Below, piece after piece: positions 22,501-34,106 of a DNA stretch of 64,000 nt. The notes below the pieces were generated by a model. It was not told the DNA's origin and made no database searches. It worked only from the letters and a program-made list of their open reading frames with translations. A program made the translations under genes and the position numbers. Every line of letters begins with the position of its first letter. Position 1 is the stretch's first letter. This DNA comes from Cephalotus follicularis. Taxonomy: Eukaryota; Streptophyta; Magnoliopsida; Oxalidales; Cephalotaceae. The DNA is taken from assembly GCA_001972305.1 (NCBI GenBank), contig BDDD01002391.1, forward strand, positions 75,525 to 139,524. The letters are read 5' to 3'.

Positions 22501-23740
22501 TTTCTAGCTACCAATGTTAGTTCAACTTGGGTTTTGGATTTGGGTTGTGGTACTAACGTTTGTAACTCTTTGCAGGGGCTAAGAGGAGCTAGACAGCTGA
22601 GAGAGGCTGAAGCATTTGACTTGCGTCTAGGTGAGGGATCAAGGATTCACACCACGACAGTAGGCGTTTTTGAATTGCCTTTTTGTAATGTCCATGTAAT
22701 TAAACTTGATCCTGGTTATTTTGTAAAGAACTTGGTTAAAAATGGTGTATCTGTTTCTTATTTGTATAAGATGGGCATGGAGCTCACTTTTTCTACATAT
22801 GGCTATAGACTTATACTTAACAATGTTCTTTTATGTGATGGACACATTGACAATGGGATCTATGTTTTAAAAACTAATGCACAAATGGCCTTAACAATTC
22901 AAACTGGAACAAGCACTAAAAGACAACGAGAGATAAGCGATGTAAACCCTTCATACATATGGCATTATAGATTAGGTCATCCTAGTCTGAGTAGACGGTT
23001 AAGGATGGTCTTTTAGACATCCAGGATGTGGAGTCCTTTCCAGAGTGTGAGCCATGTCTTATTGGCAAAATGCCCAAATCTCCCTTCTTCGGGGTAGGAG
23101 AAAAGGCTGTGGACATACTGGCTCTTGTCCACGCCGACGTCTGCGGACCTATGTCGGTCAATGTAAGTGGAGGTTTTCCTAACTTCATCACCTTCACCAA
23201 TGACTTCCCACGGTATGGTTATGTGTTTCTGTTGAAACACAAGTCTGAGGCCTTTGAGAGGTTCAAAGAATTCAGACTAGAAATAGAAAAGCAAATGGGT
23301 AAACCCATCAAGATCTTACGGTTGGATCGAGGTGGAGAATAACTATCTGCTGAATTCTTGGGTTATCTGAGGGATAACGGAATTCTCTCTCAATGGACAC
23401 CTCCTGGAACACCGCAGCATAACGGTGTGTCTGAACGGAGGAATCGAACTTTGATGAACATGGTCCGGACCACGATGTCTTTCGCGGATCTTCCTACATC
23501 ATTTTGGGGTGATGCATTGCAGGCGGAAGTGTACATCCTAAATCGGATTTCTTCAAAATCTGTCCCCTCCACCCCATACGAGGTGTACATTGGGAGGAAA
23601 GCCAGCCTATACCATTTGAGGGTTTGGGGCTATCTAGCTTATGTTAGAAGGACGGATCCTTCTAAGCTAGAGGCACGTGCGGATCATTGTCGGTTTGTGG
23701 GGAAGCCTAAGGAGAGCAAATGATACTTCTTTTACCATCC
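22500..23740 (+). pseudogene. Cop2a protease and integrase
   Basis: The protease starts at STWVLDLGCGTNVCNSL, where the usual D(T/S)G is DLG, so a catalytic-loop residue is changed. A GAG-pre-integrase segment (YIWHYRLGHPSLSRR) leads to a frameshift near 23000. The integrase core then follows: ALVHADVCGPM (first Asp), LRLDRGGE (second Asp, followed by a TAA at 23340-23342), and PQHNGVSERRNRTL (Glu). A TGA ends the frame at 23721. The DDE residues themselves are intact. Integrase inserts the DNA copy in the nucleus. Confidence 0.9.
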
Positions 23741-23975
23741 TAGCGATCAAAAGGTTTTGTATCGCTTGCTGCAAAATTCCTAGAGAAGGAATACTTGCTT
23801 GCAGGGAGCAGTTGGAGCAAGGTGGAGCTGAGAGAGCTGTCACCTGGTGAAAGCCCACAAGATGAGGAGGAATTAGAGGTTCAACCCTTTACAAACACAG
23901 TTGGGGAAGGTTCCCAACCTGATAGTGGATCTCAGTTAGGTGCTCCTTTAACAAGGAGATCAGGCAGAGTTCCAG
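23741..23975 (+). pseudogene. Cop2a linker between integrase and RT, up to the Gyp2b insertion
   Basis: After a frame change near 23795 the sequence is acidic and ends TRRSGRVPV, a common copia motif just ahead of RT. The frame resumes after Gyp2b with PPERYDFV at 34109. Confidence 0.8.
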
Positions 23976-25073
23976 TGTAACACCCCAAATTTCATAAATA
24001 ATTATTATAAAATTTGTGCGTGTACAGTCGTGATAAAACCGATAGAGGCCCAGAGTAATAAAAAGGCATTACGCATTTAAGCCGTAATTATGTTGGACAA
24101 AACGGCTGATAAACCCTATTTTTTATGCGCGACGGTAAAGCCTACTTCCAAAACCCGACATTATAAAGGGAAAACATCATCAAATTCAAGAATTTCACTA
24201 TCCTTATTAATTTCGTAATAAGATTACATTTGCGAAAAACTTAGGCATTACACTCCACCTATGGGCCAGTTAGCATCGACGTGAGATAATGCTAACCTAC
24301 AGGTGGTGGTTATCGAATACTGATTGAATTGATTGGTCCTTAGTGACATGACCGATGGACTGTGTTGATGTAGCCACTTGGCATGGTTGCATAACTATTG
24401 ATCGAGATACTTATACAAATACATATTGTATATATATTGTACTGTATCACTATGAATTCATTACATGATTTACATTATTGTTGATCCCGAAAGGTATTTA
24501 TACTTTCTCTACTTAGCCGAGTGAGGACAAAGGCTAACCCCCTACAATTTCATATTGACAGGGGCAATCGGACAAGTGTTGCTGAAACTGTGTTGGAAGC
24601 TTCTTTTCTGAAGGTTGTTTTAATTGTATTGTATTGTAATAATCATGCTCGTGTTTTAAGAGAATGATGAGACGTGCTTGTTAAGAATTATCAGTTGGAT
24701 GATTGTATCAATTGGTTATTGAAGTGATGAAATCTTATACTGGATTATTGTATAATGGTTTATGACATTACCAATCTGGGTTAATGTATTTATCGTACTT
24801 GATGGATTTCCGCACTGAAAGAAATATTGTATCGACATGTTTTAATCACGCTCCATTTTGAAGGCAACTAACAATGAAATGTCGTCTTTTGGTAACACGT
24901 AGTATGGGATGCGTGTTACGTTGTTAATTCGGCTTATAGGCTTATAATTTGAATACTTCCACAAGATATATTATATGTTTGGAAAGTTTTTGTTTTCCCG
25001 TAAAATTGTATAAGCCATATATAATGTTCATTGCCACCACTTTTTTTTACTGTTATGGAAACGGGGTGTGAAA
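23976..25073 (+). repeat. Gyp2b 5' LTR, internally deleted
   Basis: Starts TGTAACACCCCAAATTTC and ends near ACGGGGTGTGAAA before the primer site. It matches the 3' LTR for its first 170 bp or so and again from about 24255 (GGGCCAGTTAGCATCGACG, 3' LTR counterpart near 33290). About 2.3-2.7 kb are missing between these, including the GTCGAC cluster. Confidence 0.88.
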
Positions 25074-25077
25074 ACAG

Positions 25078-25089
25078 TGGTATCAGAGC
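25078..25089 (+). other. Gyp2b primer binding site
   Basis: TGGTATCAGAGC, perfect for initiator tRNA-Met, within a few bases of the LTR end. Confidence 0.9.
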
Positions 25090-25192
25090 TTATATTCCTT
25101 TTATAAGCTATCGCTGGGATACTATCCTTGGCAATTAATAATTGTTTCCTTGAGATGATTAATAATCATCCTCCTTGAAGTAAACTGAATAG

Positions 25193-25590
25193 ATGGAGGT
25201 AGAAAACGTCGAAGGCCTTGAGCCGTTGATGAAAATGTTTTCCTGAGGAAGTAAATGACGGATTGGACCCTATGAACCGTATAGCGGATTACTTCCAGTA
25301 GCAGATGGCTACGAATGCAGCAAACATGGAATACATGCGTCGATTGTACGCTTAAGCTCACCCACAGCACATGGCTTCTGGCCATGGTGCACGTGATGAT
25401 GGAAATCAGTTTGGAAGGAATCTTGACAGATTCATGGAGCATAATCCTTCTAGTTTCAATAGGGAACTTGATGCGACTATTGCTGAAAGATAGTTACAAG
25501 ATCTGGAGAAGATCTTTACTGTTATGGGTTGCCTGGAAGGGTGACCTCAAGAAGGAAGACCTCTCAAAATCCTACGGGATACATCAAATG
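25193..25590 (+). pseudogene. Gyp2b gag N-terminal remnant
   Basis: Beginning at the ATG at 25193, after a frame change near 25290 it reads YMRRLYA, then FMEHNPSSFNRELDATIAER and LQDLEKIFTVMGC. This is the start of a plant gypsy retrotrans_gag domain (NPP.F, EKIF..M.C pattern). TAG/TAA codons occur within it. Similarity stops after about 110 codons; the rest of gag, protease and nearly all of pol are absent. Confidence 0.75.
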
Positions 25591-25800
25591 AAGTGACAGT
25601 GAGGGCTTTGAAGTTCGAAATGGTCAAGTGACCAGCCAAATGAGTCGTAATGGCTAAGTGGTCGATCGAATGGGCCGAAAGGCATAAGTGTTGTCAGAAA
25701 ATTTTCTGTACCAACTAGTGGTTGATCGAGATAGAATATAAATGGTCATTGTGAATGGCTAGTGTATCGTCATGGATCGTATCACATCGTTATCGATCGC

Positions 25801-26010
25801 ATCATATCGTAATGGGCCGTTATTGAACGGATAGTGATCGTTTGAACCGTTGTTGAGCGGTTAGCGATCGTATGAACCGTTATTGAGCGGTTAGTGATCG
25901 TATGAACCGTTGTTGAGCGGTTAGTGATCGTATGAACTGGAATCAAGCGGTTAGTGATCAAATGGGTCGTTATTGATCGGATAGTGGTCGAATGAACTGT
26001 TATCGAATGG
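25801..26010 (+). repeat. 30-bp tandem repeats in Gyp2b interior
   Basis: About seven units in exact 30-bp register, consensus close to ATCGTATGAACCGTTGTTGA plus GCGGTTAGTG. Each unit contains an AACCG/CGGTT dyad. An inverted, more diverged version is in Gyp2a (about 7060-7190). Confidence 0.88.
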
Positions 26011-26452
26011 ATGTGCATTGTATGGATGCTCAAAATAAATTGTGAATGAACTGATAGGATGGTTAACTACTTATATATGCTGGTTTGGGATAGTATATAT
26101 ATTTAGTCAACCACTGGATGTTAAAGTGCTAAACGGATATGAATTGTAAATGGCCATGGACCGTAGATGGCTATGGGCCAACGGACATGAGATGTAATTG
26201 ATATAGCACAGTCATGGATTGATACAGGACGAAAGGCCTCGGATGATGGTATATAGTAGAGTTGTTGATGACGGATTGTGTTATGACTTATGTAGATACG
26301 AAATGACATTCTTCACATCTCTCATGATATGTATGCATCTCACATGATCGATATTATATATCTGTTACACCTCTGCACTCATTTATTACGTATGTGTATT
26401 GTACGCAGTTATTGGCTGCTAACCTATTTCATTGAAATGAAGTGGGTTAGGT
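26011..26452 (+). other. Gyp2b interior, non-coding, up to the Gyp4a insertion
   Basis: No protein. The last bases (TTGAAATGAAGTGGGTTAGG) have an inverted match in Gyp2a near 6805-6825, which gives the uninterrupted target sequence. Confidence 0.7.
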
Positions 26453-29117
26453 TGTCATACCCCGTATTTCCATTTACGTCAAGACAAACATATGTGGTGA
26501 TATCAGAATAAGCATAAATAATATTCCAGCAACAATTCATAAATAAATTTGCTGAAGCATTCGATAAGCCGGAATATAAATACAAGCCGTCCGCACGCAT
26601 CCCATACTACGTGGAGACATAATCCAACAATTATCCTTACATAAGGAAAATACAATAGTACACGGAGTGTGATCCGTTCGATACAATACATCATAAGGAA
26701 AATAACAACCTTAATCAAAAGTAGAAGCTCTCCCAGCTTCAGCAGCAAACTCCAAAGTCTTCGCTTAATCTGAAATTGTAGGGGTTAGCCGTTGTCCTCA
26801 CTTGGCTAAGTAGGAAGATAATGCATGCTAAGGAATATATGAATGCAACATGTATGACAGTTTATATCAAAATAACATTTAATGTGCCAATATATAAGCA
26901 ATCATGCCAAGTGGCCATAAACAGTTCATATGCATGAATACCGCACAAGGGTACAATCAATTCATCCATCAGTTGGGTGTCACATGCCGCTATCTCCTAG
27001 CTCCGACTGTGCACTACCTAACTATCTCCTGCGCTCTGAGGATGATAGAACAGGTAACATTTACTACCGGCGTTGGTGGGTAGTTTTAACAAATAAGATC
27101 TGCAATGCAGATTAGTTTAGGAGATCTCCTGGCCAACTCCTGGCACCCAGGATCCCTACCGTAGTCGGTGGCCACAACCATCACTCGACCACCGGCAACA
27201 GGCACAATCAATACAAGCATTCAATAATAATATTACATATATCAGCAATATGCAATATAAAAGTGGTTTTCTTTAGAAACATATTACAAGTCATTTATCG
27301 TACATCTCTTCGGAGGAAAACGATATCAATTCAATAATGGTCCTCGCTTTGGAGAACAAAACAGATGGTATCTCTCTTAGGAGAAAATCAATAATTTCTT
27401 TTAAACAATAGGTTTTCATTTGAAAATGATAGTTGATATCATAATTTGGGTACATAGCCCATAGTTGGTTCGATCATTGCAATATAAGTAGTAATGGTAT
27501 TGAATAGCACCAAACAGTATATACTAATGTACGGTAGCATATACAGAAACAATATCACAAATCAGTAGCAATGCAAGGATTCACAAGAATAGCATTACAT
27601 AGTCAATTCATTTGCAACTCTCGCAAGGAGTGCGTACATTGTTTAGTTTTGGAATGTAATTGTATATGAGGCCATGATTTTTAGTCATCCAAATGGAGGC
27701 CAGGTTCATTACATTCAAAATTGAGGCCTTAACAGGACTTATATCAGTAATTTTACCTAGGACAGTCGGCTGCCTTCAAGAATAGCCAGCTGCCTTAGTT
27801 GAGTAGTCGACTGCTTTGCCTTAGCAGTTGACTGGATAGGGTTGAGCAGTCGACTGCCATGAAGAACAGTCGACTGCTTCTGCCCAGAAAACGCAGGCAG
27901 TAGCAGTTTGTATATTTCACAATCCCAATTTAATACAATCAAAGCATGAAACAATGCAAAAAGATAACATACATGATATGCATGATCATATCTTCCATAA
28001 CATATCATTACCCCTACCTTAAATTGCTATCCCAATATCAATTGGGGTTGATCTTTCTCTTTGTGTTTTCCAAGCTTTTCACCAACAATCTTTCAATTCC
28101 AGCAGAATCAATATATGCATGTTTGTTTATGAACACATGCATCAGTACCAGTAAGTTTCAGTAACTCTAACAGTGGTTAATCATTAGTCCATCAAGTCTT
28201 AACTTCCTTTTGAATTCTATGTCAAGTATCATTCAATCTTGGATTCATTGATCTTAAGTGTGTTGACAGAAGATGCATATTTACATTTAGAACCAGTAAG
28301 CATATCCTGACCTTAACATCAACTATAATCCAATCTAGAGGTTATAGTCACCATTTCCACTTGATCCATTTACCAATTTCCATTTCAATTCTAGAATCTG
28401 TTATCTTTAATTATGTTAACATAAGGTATTCAACATTCTCCTAGTTATTTTATCATCACATGGCAACGAGCTCGAGTTTAGAAACTTACCAAGAGTCCAA
28501 AGCTTCCAAGTCTCCTTCTTGAGCTCTCTACAATTCCTCAATGCAAGCTTAACAAGCCCTCTCTTCACTCAGTGTTTTTCCAACACTCTTACACAGTTCT
28601 AACAGCTTATATAAGTCTCAAAGACTTTTGAATTCGTCAGATTCCTTTTCTAAGTCACATGCACTCCTTTTTCTCTATTCTTTCCATCACATGCATCCCT
28701 CTCCTCACCTTTCTCTCATTACTTTTCAATTTGTAGGTTGTAGGTCCGCAGAGAACATGCAAGCATGCACTTTGCATGTTATGGCAGGTGGTGACATGCA
28801 TGTGCCACTCCTACACACCTGTCATTCTTGTCTCTGCACATGCCAGAAGTCTGTCCTGTACCAATCTAGCCGACTGTCTTCACTGGGCAGTCAACTGCCC
28901 ACAACAAGCATCAGACAGTCGACTGTTTCCCTGTGACAGTCGACTGTTTGAGCTGGTTTAGGGTTTCTTAAGCTTGATACTTCACCAATCGCACATCCCT
29001 TCATCCCAAGCAATTACCAATCACAATTTTATAATAATTGGAGAATAATTTCAAATGAGTGCACATTTTATTAATTCAATATTACAATGTACACGAATTG
29101 AATTTGCGGTTATTACA
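26453..29117 (-). mobile_element. Gyp4a: solo gypsy-type LTR, 2665 bp
   Basis: Minus orientation: TGTAATAACCGCAAATTC at 29117, GGGTATGACA at 26453. The flanks TAGGT (26448-26452) and CAGGT (29118-29122) are a 5-bp duplication with one change, and Gyp2a shows the empty site. There is no primer site, polypurine tract or coding sequence. It aligns along its length with the Gyp4b and Gyp4c LTRs. Two clusters of CAGTCGACTG-type palindromes (27767-27885 and 28862-28947, with ACAGTCGACTGT at 28936-28947). A solo LTR normally results from recombination between the two LTRs of one element. Confidence 0.88.
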
Positions 29118-30120
29118 CAGGTTCAGGTTCAGATGACAGCTACAGTGATTAGTCAAGAGAAGCGCATGGTAGGAAATTATATTTCTCCAGCTTATCTTGT
29201 GTTATATGAATAAAGTAAGGGAACTGATATTTTGAGGCTTGTTATAGTACATTATATGACCTGTCGGCATGTGGCAGTGCATAAGTTGATCGGTGTATGA
29301 TATTATTGCATATGATCAGACCCATCTCTTGAGGTTTTGACGTAGTTATCCTTCGCATGCGTAAGGTATTATTGGATATGATCAAGCCCATCATTGTGGG
29401 TATTTAAAGGATTGTCCTTTCGCATGCAAATGATATATTTGATTTTGTTGTGATGTAGTCGGGTGCGGGTTGATCCCCCAGCATATAGATTGTGATGAGA
29501 TATGAGAGTTAAACCCCAAAACATATAAACTGTGGTTTATCAGGTGGCATGAAGTCCGACAAAGGAATACTTCATGCCCAAATTTTGAGAAATCATAAGA
29601 GTATGATTTCTAATGGATTCATCACTTGAGATATTAGAATGATGTGATTCTATTGAATTACGGTTTGTTGAGGGCTGAGCCCATTTGTGAACTTCTGATT
29701 CCTCATTCGGGAGTGTGAATATAAAATGTGTTTTCTTTACAAGGGGCATAGTCCGATAAATGAATACTACATGCCCAATTTTCGAGAGATTATAAGAGTT
29801 GAAATGTATTCAACTGGTTATTCTGCTGACATGATGTGGTTGTTTAAAGTTTATAGCACTTTTGGGTATGATTGACATATGATTGTTTGAATTGGATGGA
29901 ACTATGCAGGATATACCAATATAGGATCCTTACTGTTGGGAGATTGAAGGTGATTAATTGAATAAAGTGCTAACTATAGTTATTTGGAGTTGCGGAATAA
30001 TAATAGGTGACATGTTGAGTTCTGGGAGACCCAGTGAACAGATACAGATCGTACGATTACGGAACGTACAGATATGGGTTGTCCAGTTATAAATCTTATG
30101 GTTATGGATCGTATGTTTAT
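29118..30120 (+). other. Gyp2b interior, conserved non-coding part
   Basis: Matches Gyp2a 5840-6800 inverted. It includes two copies of the crossed-arm motif: GGCATGAAGT (29546-29555) / ACTTCATGCC (29569-29578) with outer arms at 29536-29563, and a weaker copy at 29736-29776. Confidence 0.75.
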
Positions 30121-30121
30121 G

Positions 30122-30336
30122 AATTATTTGATGTGGATGAGCTGTTGTCACAAGCCTATCGCTCCAGTTTCTCCGTACATCCGACGATTAGCAAGATGTA
30201 TCGAGATCTGAAGCTCGATATTGGTGGAAATGTGATGGTAATACCATGGGCTTGAAAAGCCACCTGGAACGTGAGGAAGAAGTGAAGGCATTATACCTTC
30301 ACATGTTTAACATAGGGAAATCTTGGGATGATATTT
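30122..30336 (+). pseudogene. Gyp2b pol scraps: integrase finger start and pol tail
   Basis: DELLSQAYRSSFSVHPTISK then MYRDLKL (about 30130-30215) is the HHCC integrase finger start of gypsy pol. It is joined after a short non-matching stretch to LEREEEVKALYLHMF (about 30258-30310), the extreme pol C-terminus. Everything between is deleted. Confidence 0.75.
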
Positions 30337-30340
30337 GTTT

Positions 30341-30353
30341 AAGGAGGGGAGGA
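30341..30353 (+). other. Gyp2b polypurine tract
   Basis: AAGGAGGGGAGGA immediately before the LTR start TGTAACG at 30354. Confidence 0.9.
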
Positions 30354-33300
30354 TGTAACGCCCCGAATTTCATAAATAATTATTATGAAATTGGTGCGTG
30401 TACAGTCGTGATAAAACCGATAGATGCCCGGAGTAATAAAAAGGCATGACGCATTTAAGCCGTAATTATGTTGGCCAAAACAGCTAATAAAGCCTATTTT
30501 TAATGTGCGATAGTAAAGCCCAGTGTCGGCGTTATTATTACGATTATTTTGGTTGCACTTTGGATAATTTATGTCGCGATTCACGGAAAAAATGGGACCT
30601 GGACCTTAATATTTGCTGGTAAAATACCATAAAGAAAATGGGGGAAGCAATTAAGAAAGAAAAAAGAAAGAGACGCAAGAGCATAGCGCGCCCATGCAAA
30701 GAAGAGAGACAGACGCGCGAGAGAGGCAGAGGGAGAGACAGTGGGAGAGAAAGGGAGAGAGGGTGCCGGAGACTACGTCGGAGCCAGCCACCTGACCGGG
30801 AGAGCACGGTGGTCAGCCCAGGACCTCCAGCCGACGGTAACTTCTCCTTTCCTCTTCTCTTTTCCTTCTTTTTCTCTTCTCTTTCCCCGACGTTTTTGCC
30901 TTTGTCGTGCGTTCCACCACCGGTTAGCATCGTGAGTGGATGGGGTTTTCGTCTATAAGGCCCGCTTTGTCCATTTTGATCACCGTTGAGGCATGGTTCG
31001 ACCGGAATCGGCCGGGATGTGTCGACTGAGTCGACTCAGTGAGTCAACTCACTGTCGTCTGAGACCACGCATTCGGCACTGAGTCTCGGCGAGTCTTGGA
31101 CATTGGTGGGTAGAAATGGTCAATGCGTGGCATTTTTGGGTGGTGGCCGAAGTGGTGGAAGTTGGGCGAGTTGACTCAGTGAGTCACAACTCGCAGCTGG
31201 CCGTGACACGGAGTTCGGTGCCTATTTACGGCAAATCTGGAGCAGTTTTGAGTAGATTGTTCATTGTGGAACCCATTTACGGGTGTTGCACAAGCCGGGT
31301 GAGTCGGTCAGATTCCTACCGGCGCTCGTGTAACGGCTGTGTTGGTTTATGTGTGTTGAGTGTAATGAAATATGTTGTATGTGCAGTGTGTGAGTGGCAA
31401 TTGGAGTTGGCAGTGAGGAATTGATCAATTGGCGAGAACCGGGTTCGGTTCAACGGTAATTGGGAAAGGTTCAACAATTGAACCTGCAGCTCGACTGTGC
31501 TGTTGCTGCTGCGATTCCTAACTTGGAATCAGAGGTGGGGGTAATAGTAGGGGATTTATACTTGCTTATTTGAGTTCAAGAATGATGTTTATCATTGATG
31601 AATTGCATGGACTTTGTGGATTGAATTGCATGCACGTTTTGGGATGATTTTTCCTTGGTGTGATTGGTGTTATGGTTGCTATGAGTAGCTAACCTGCCTT
31701 GCATATTGTGATTGAAATGGTTGTGGATTGGATTGCATGTGTAATTATGCATGTTGATTTCAAATGTTGAAACGTGTTGAAGAAGATGTTTCTGGTCTTC
31801 TTTAACCGTCGACGCTTGAAGGAAAAGCGTCGATGCTATGGACTGTTACGTGTAGGAATGTACACTGACTTCGCGATAAAGGTCGACGCTTAAGGAAAGC
31901 GTCGACGTCCTGATTCGAATGTTCGTGTGAATGGACGCGTGGATGTTGACGCCTGAGGTTCCTACCTCAAAGCGTCGACACCAAAGTTGTTGGAATGTAT
32001 GGCAACCTTTAAACTAACAACTATGTATGCGGAAAATACAAATTAAGCAATGAACATAAATAATCACACAAGAACAATTAAATAAAGAGTTAAGGGATAG
32101 AAGGAGTGCAAACAAATTTATAGTGGTTCGGCAAATCCGTGCCTACGTCCACTTTCTCAAGACCTCTTGAGTTTCCACTAGAATCCCCTAGCAACCTTTG
32201 ATTTTCGGCTTATTGTTCTCTGCCTTAGAAGGTAGACGCTTTGCACAAAGAGTAGACGCTTTGTACCTCAAAGAGCAGACGCTTTGATCAAAGAGTCGAC
32301 GCTTTGCCCTGTTTTTGCACTTCTTAAATTTCCTTATATCTTTTCTTGCACAGAAAGATTCTTGCACACAAAGTAGCAAAGTTAAATGCAAATTTGTAAT
32401 CATTAAAACTTAGGATTGAGACTAAAAGTCAACAAAAGTAATGGGATCCTTACCTTGAAGCGTCGACGTCAAGGACAATTGTTGACACTTAGGTTACTGG
32501 TTAAAGCACCAACGCTTAAGGGATATAAGCATTGACGCCTAGGGTTAAGCGGCGACGCTTAAGTGACTAATATGAATGATTTGGTGCCTAGAGGTTAGGT
32601 GTCGATGCCGAAAGGGTCAGGTTGCATTTTGAGCATATGTTTGTTTGCATATTACTGTGGATTGGTCGAGTTTTCCTCGCCTTGTGCCGGTTAGCGTCGA
32701 TGTGGGTATGAATTGAACTGTGAACTGAATTGTGAATTGAAATATGATAGAATTTTAAAAGTTTTTTATCATTTTAGAAGTGCATACATTATTTTATAAC
32801 AAATCATTATTTTACACGAAAATGTATATTTGTTAAATGTATATTTTCGAAGTATTGAAACGTGATTTCAAAGTTTGATTACATTTTGAGTAAATGTATT
32901 ATTTCAAGTATTTTATAACTTATGATTTACTTGGAAAGGATTTATTTTTGGATTGATTAAGCTTTCCTAGCACCATGGGATGGTTAGCTGTGTGCTTTCC
33001 TAGCTCGGGGCCGGTTAGCATCGATGATTGAATTGTTTGATTGATTGTGATTGTTACGTTGTTAGTGCGGTGACGGAGGTTGTCACTTACGCTAATGACA
33101 GGTTGTGCCTTGGGGCCAGGAGTAGGCAAGGACACCACATCGGATGGTCTTTCTCCGCTATGTGCCGATTGACATCCACACTATGATCTATCCTCTGCCT
33201 ATGTGCTGGTTAGACTCATCTTTTTATTGAACTTTCCTCCGCCATGTGCTGGTTAGTGTCAATTATTGATCGAGCTTTCCTCCGCCTATGGGCCGGTTAG

Positions 33301-34101
33301 CGTCGACGTGAGATAATGCTAACCTACTGGTGGTGGTTATCAAATACTGATTGAATTGATTGGTCCTTAGTGACATGACTGATGGATTGTATTGATGTAG
33401 CCACTTGTTATGGTTGCATAACTATTGATCGAGATACATATACAAATACATATTGTATATATATTGTACTGCATCACTATACATTCATTGCATGATTTAC
33501 ATTATTGTTGATCCCGAAAGGTATTTATACTTTCTCTACTTAGCCGAGTGAGGACAAAGGCTAACCCCCTACAATTTCAGATTGACAGGGGCAATCGAAC
33601 AAGTGTTGTTGAAGCTGTGTTGGAAGATTCTTTTCTGAAGGTTGTTTTAATTGTATTGTATTGTAATAATCATGCTCGTGTTTTAAGAGAATGATGAGAC
33701 GTGCTTGTTACGAATTATCAGTTGGATGATTGTATCAATTGGTTATTGAAATATTGGAATCTTATACTGGATTATTGTATAATGGTTTATTACATTACCA
33801 ATTTGGGATAATGTATTTATCGTACATGATGGATTTCCGTACTGAAAGAAATATTGTATCGACATGTTTTAATCATGCTCCGTTTTGAGGGCAACTAACA
33901 ATGAAATGTCATATTTTGGTAACACATAGTATGGGATGCATGTTACATTGTTAATTCGGCTTATAGGCTTATAATTTGAATGCTTCCGCAATATATATTA
34001 TATGTTTGGAAAGTTTTTGTTTTCCCGTAAAATTGTATAAGCCGGATATAATGTTGATTGCCACCACTTTTTTTTTACTGTCATGGAAATGGGGTGTGAC
34101 A
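30354..34101 (+). repeat. Gyp2b 3' LTR, about 3.3 kb plus a nested solo LTR
   Basis: TGTAACGCCCCG start, GGGGTGTGACA end. Layout: AT-rich start; a GC-rich segment 30700-31330 with CTGAGTCGACTCAG (31026-31039); AGCGTCGACGC-type palindromes at 31803-31990 and 32455-32600; an AT-rich stretch; and a landmark TAGCCGAGTGAGGACAAAGG near 33541. It encodes nothing recognisable. Without the nested copy at 31988-32434 it is still an unusually long LTR. Confidence 0.9.
31988..32434 (-). mobile_element. Cop1-family solo LTR (447 bp), TSD AAAGT
   Basis: TGTTGG...TCAACA bounded by AAAGT at 31983-31987 and 32435-32439. It shares its terminus (minus TGTTGACTTTTAGTCTCAAT) and the TTTATAGTGGTTCGGCAAA block with the Cop1 LTR but is about a third of its length. 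It carries its own small palindrome cluster (32230-32310). It sits inside the palindrome cluster of the Gyp2b LTR. Confidence 0.88.
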
Positions 34102-34106
34102 TCCAG

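Larger units (their letters stand above)
23976..34101 (+). mobile_element. Gyp2b: pol-less gypsy element with giant LTR, TSD TCCAG
   Basis: TCCAG flanks it at 23971-23975 and 34102-34106. The 5' LTR (about 1.1 kb) is much shorter than the 3' LTR (about 3.3 kb after removing an insert). The interior keeps a primer site, a gag N-terminal remnant, 30-bp tandem repeats, about 1 kb of non-coding sequence shared with Gyp2a, and scraps of integrase and pol tail next to the polypurine tract. The solo LTR Gyp4a interrupts the interior. With no enzymes it would depend on an autonomous relative. Confidence 0.92.

Noticed and set aside
27767..28950. Repeated short palindromes as a possible CRISPR array
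   Set aside because: Unit length, arm sequence and spacing are irregular, there are no uniform spacers, and the context is a plant LTR.
30544..30958. Overlapping open frames on both strands in the GC-rich part of the Gyp2b LTR
   Set aside because: Ser/Pro/Arg-rich in all frames, not conserved in frame in Gyp2a, and explained by composition.
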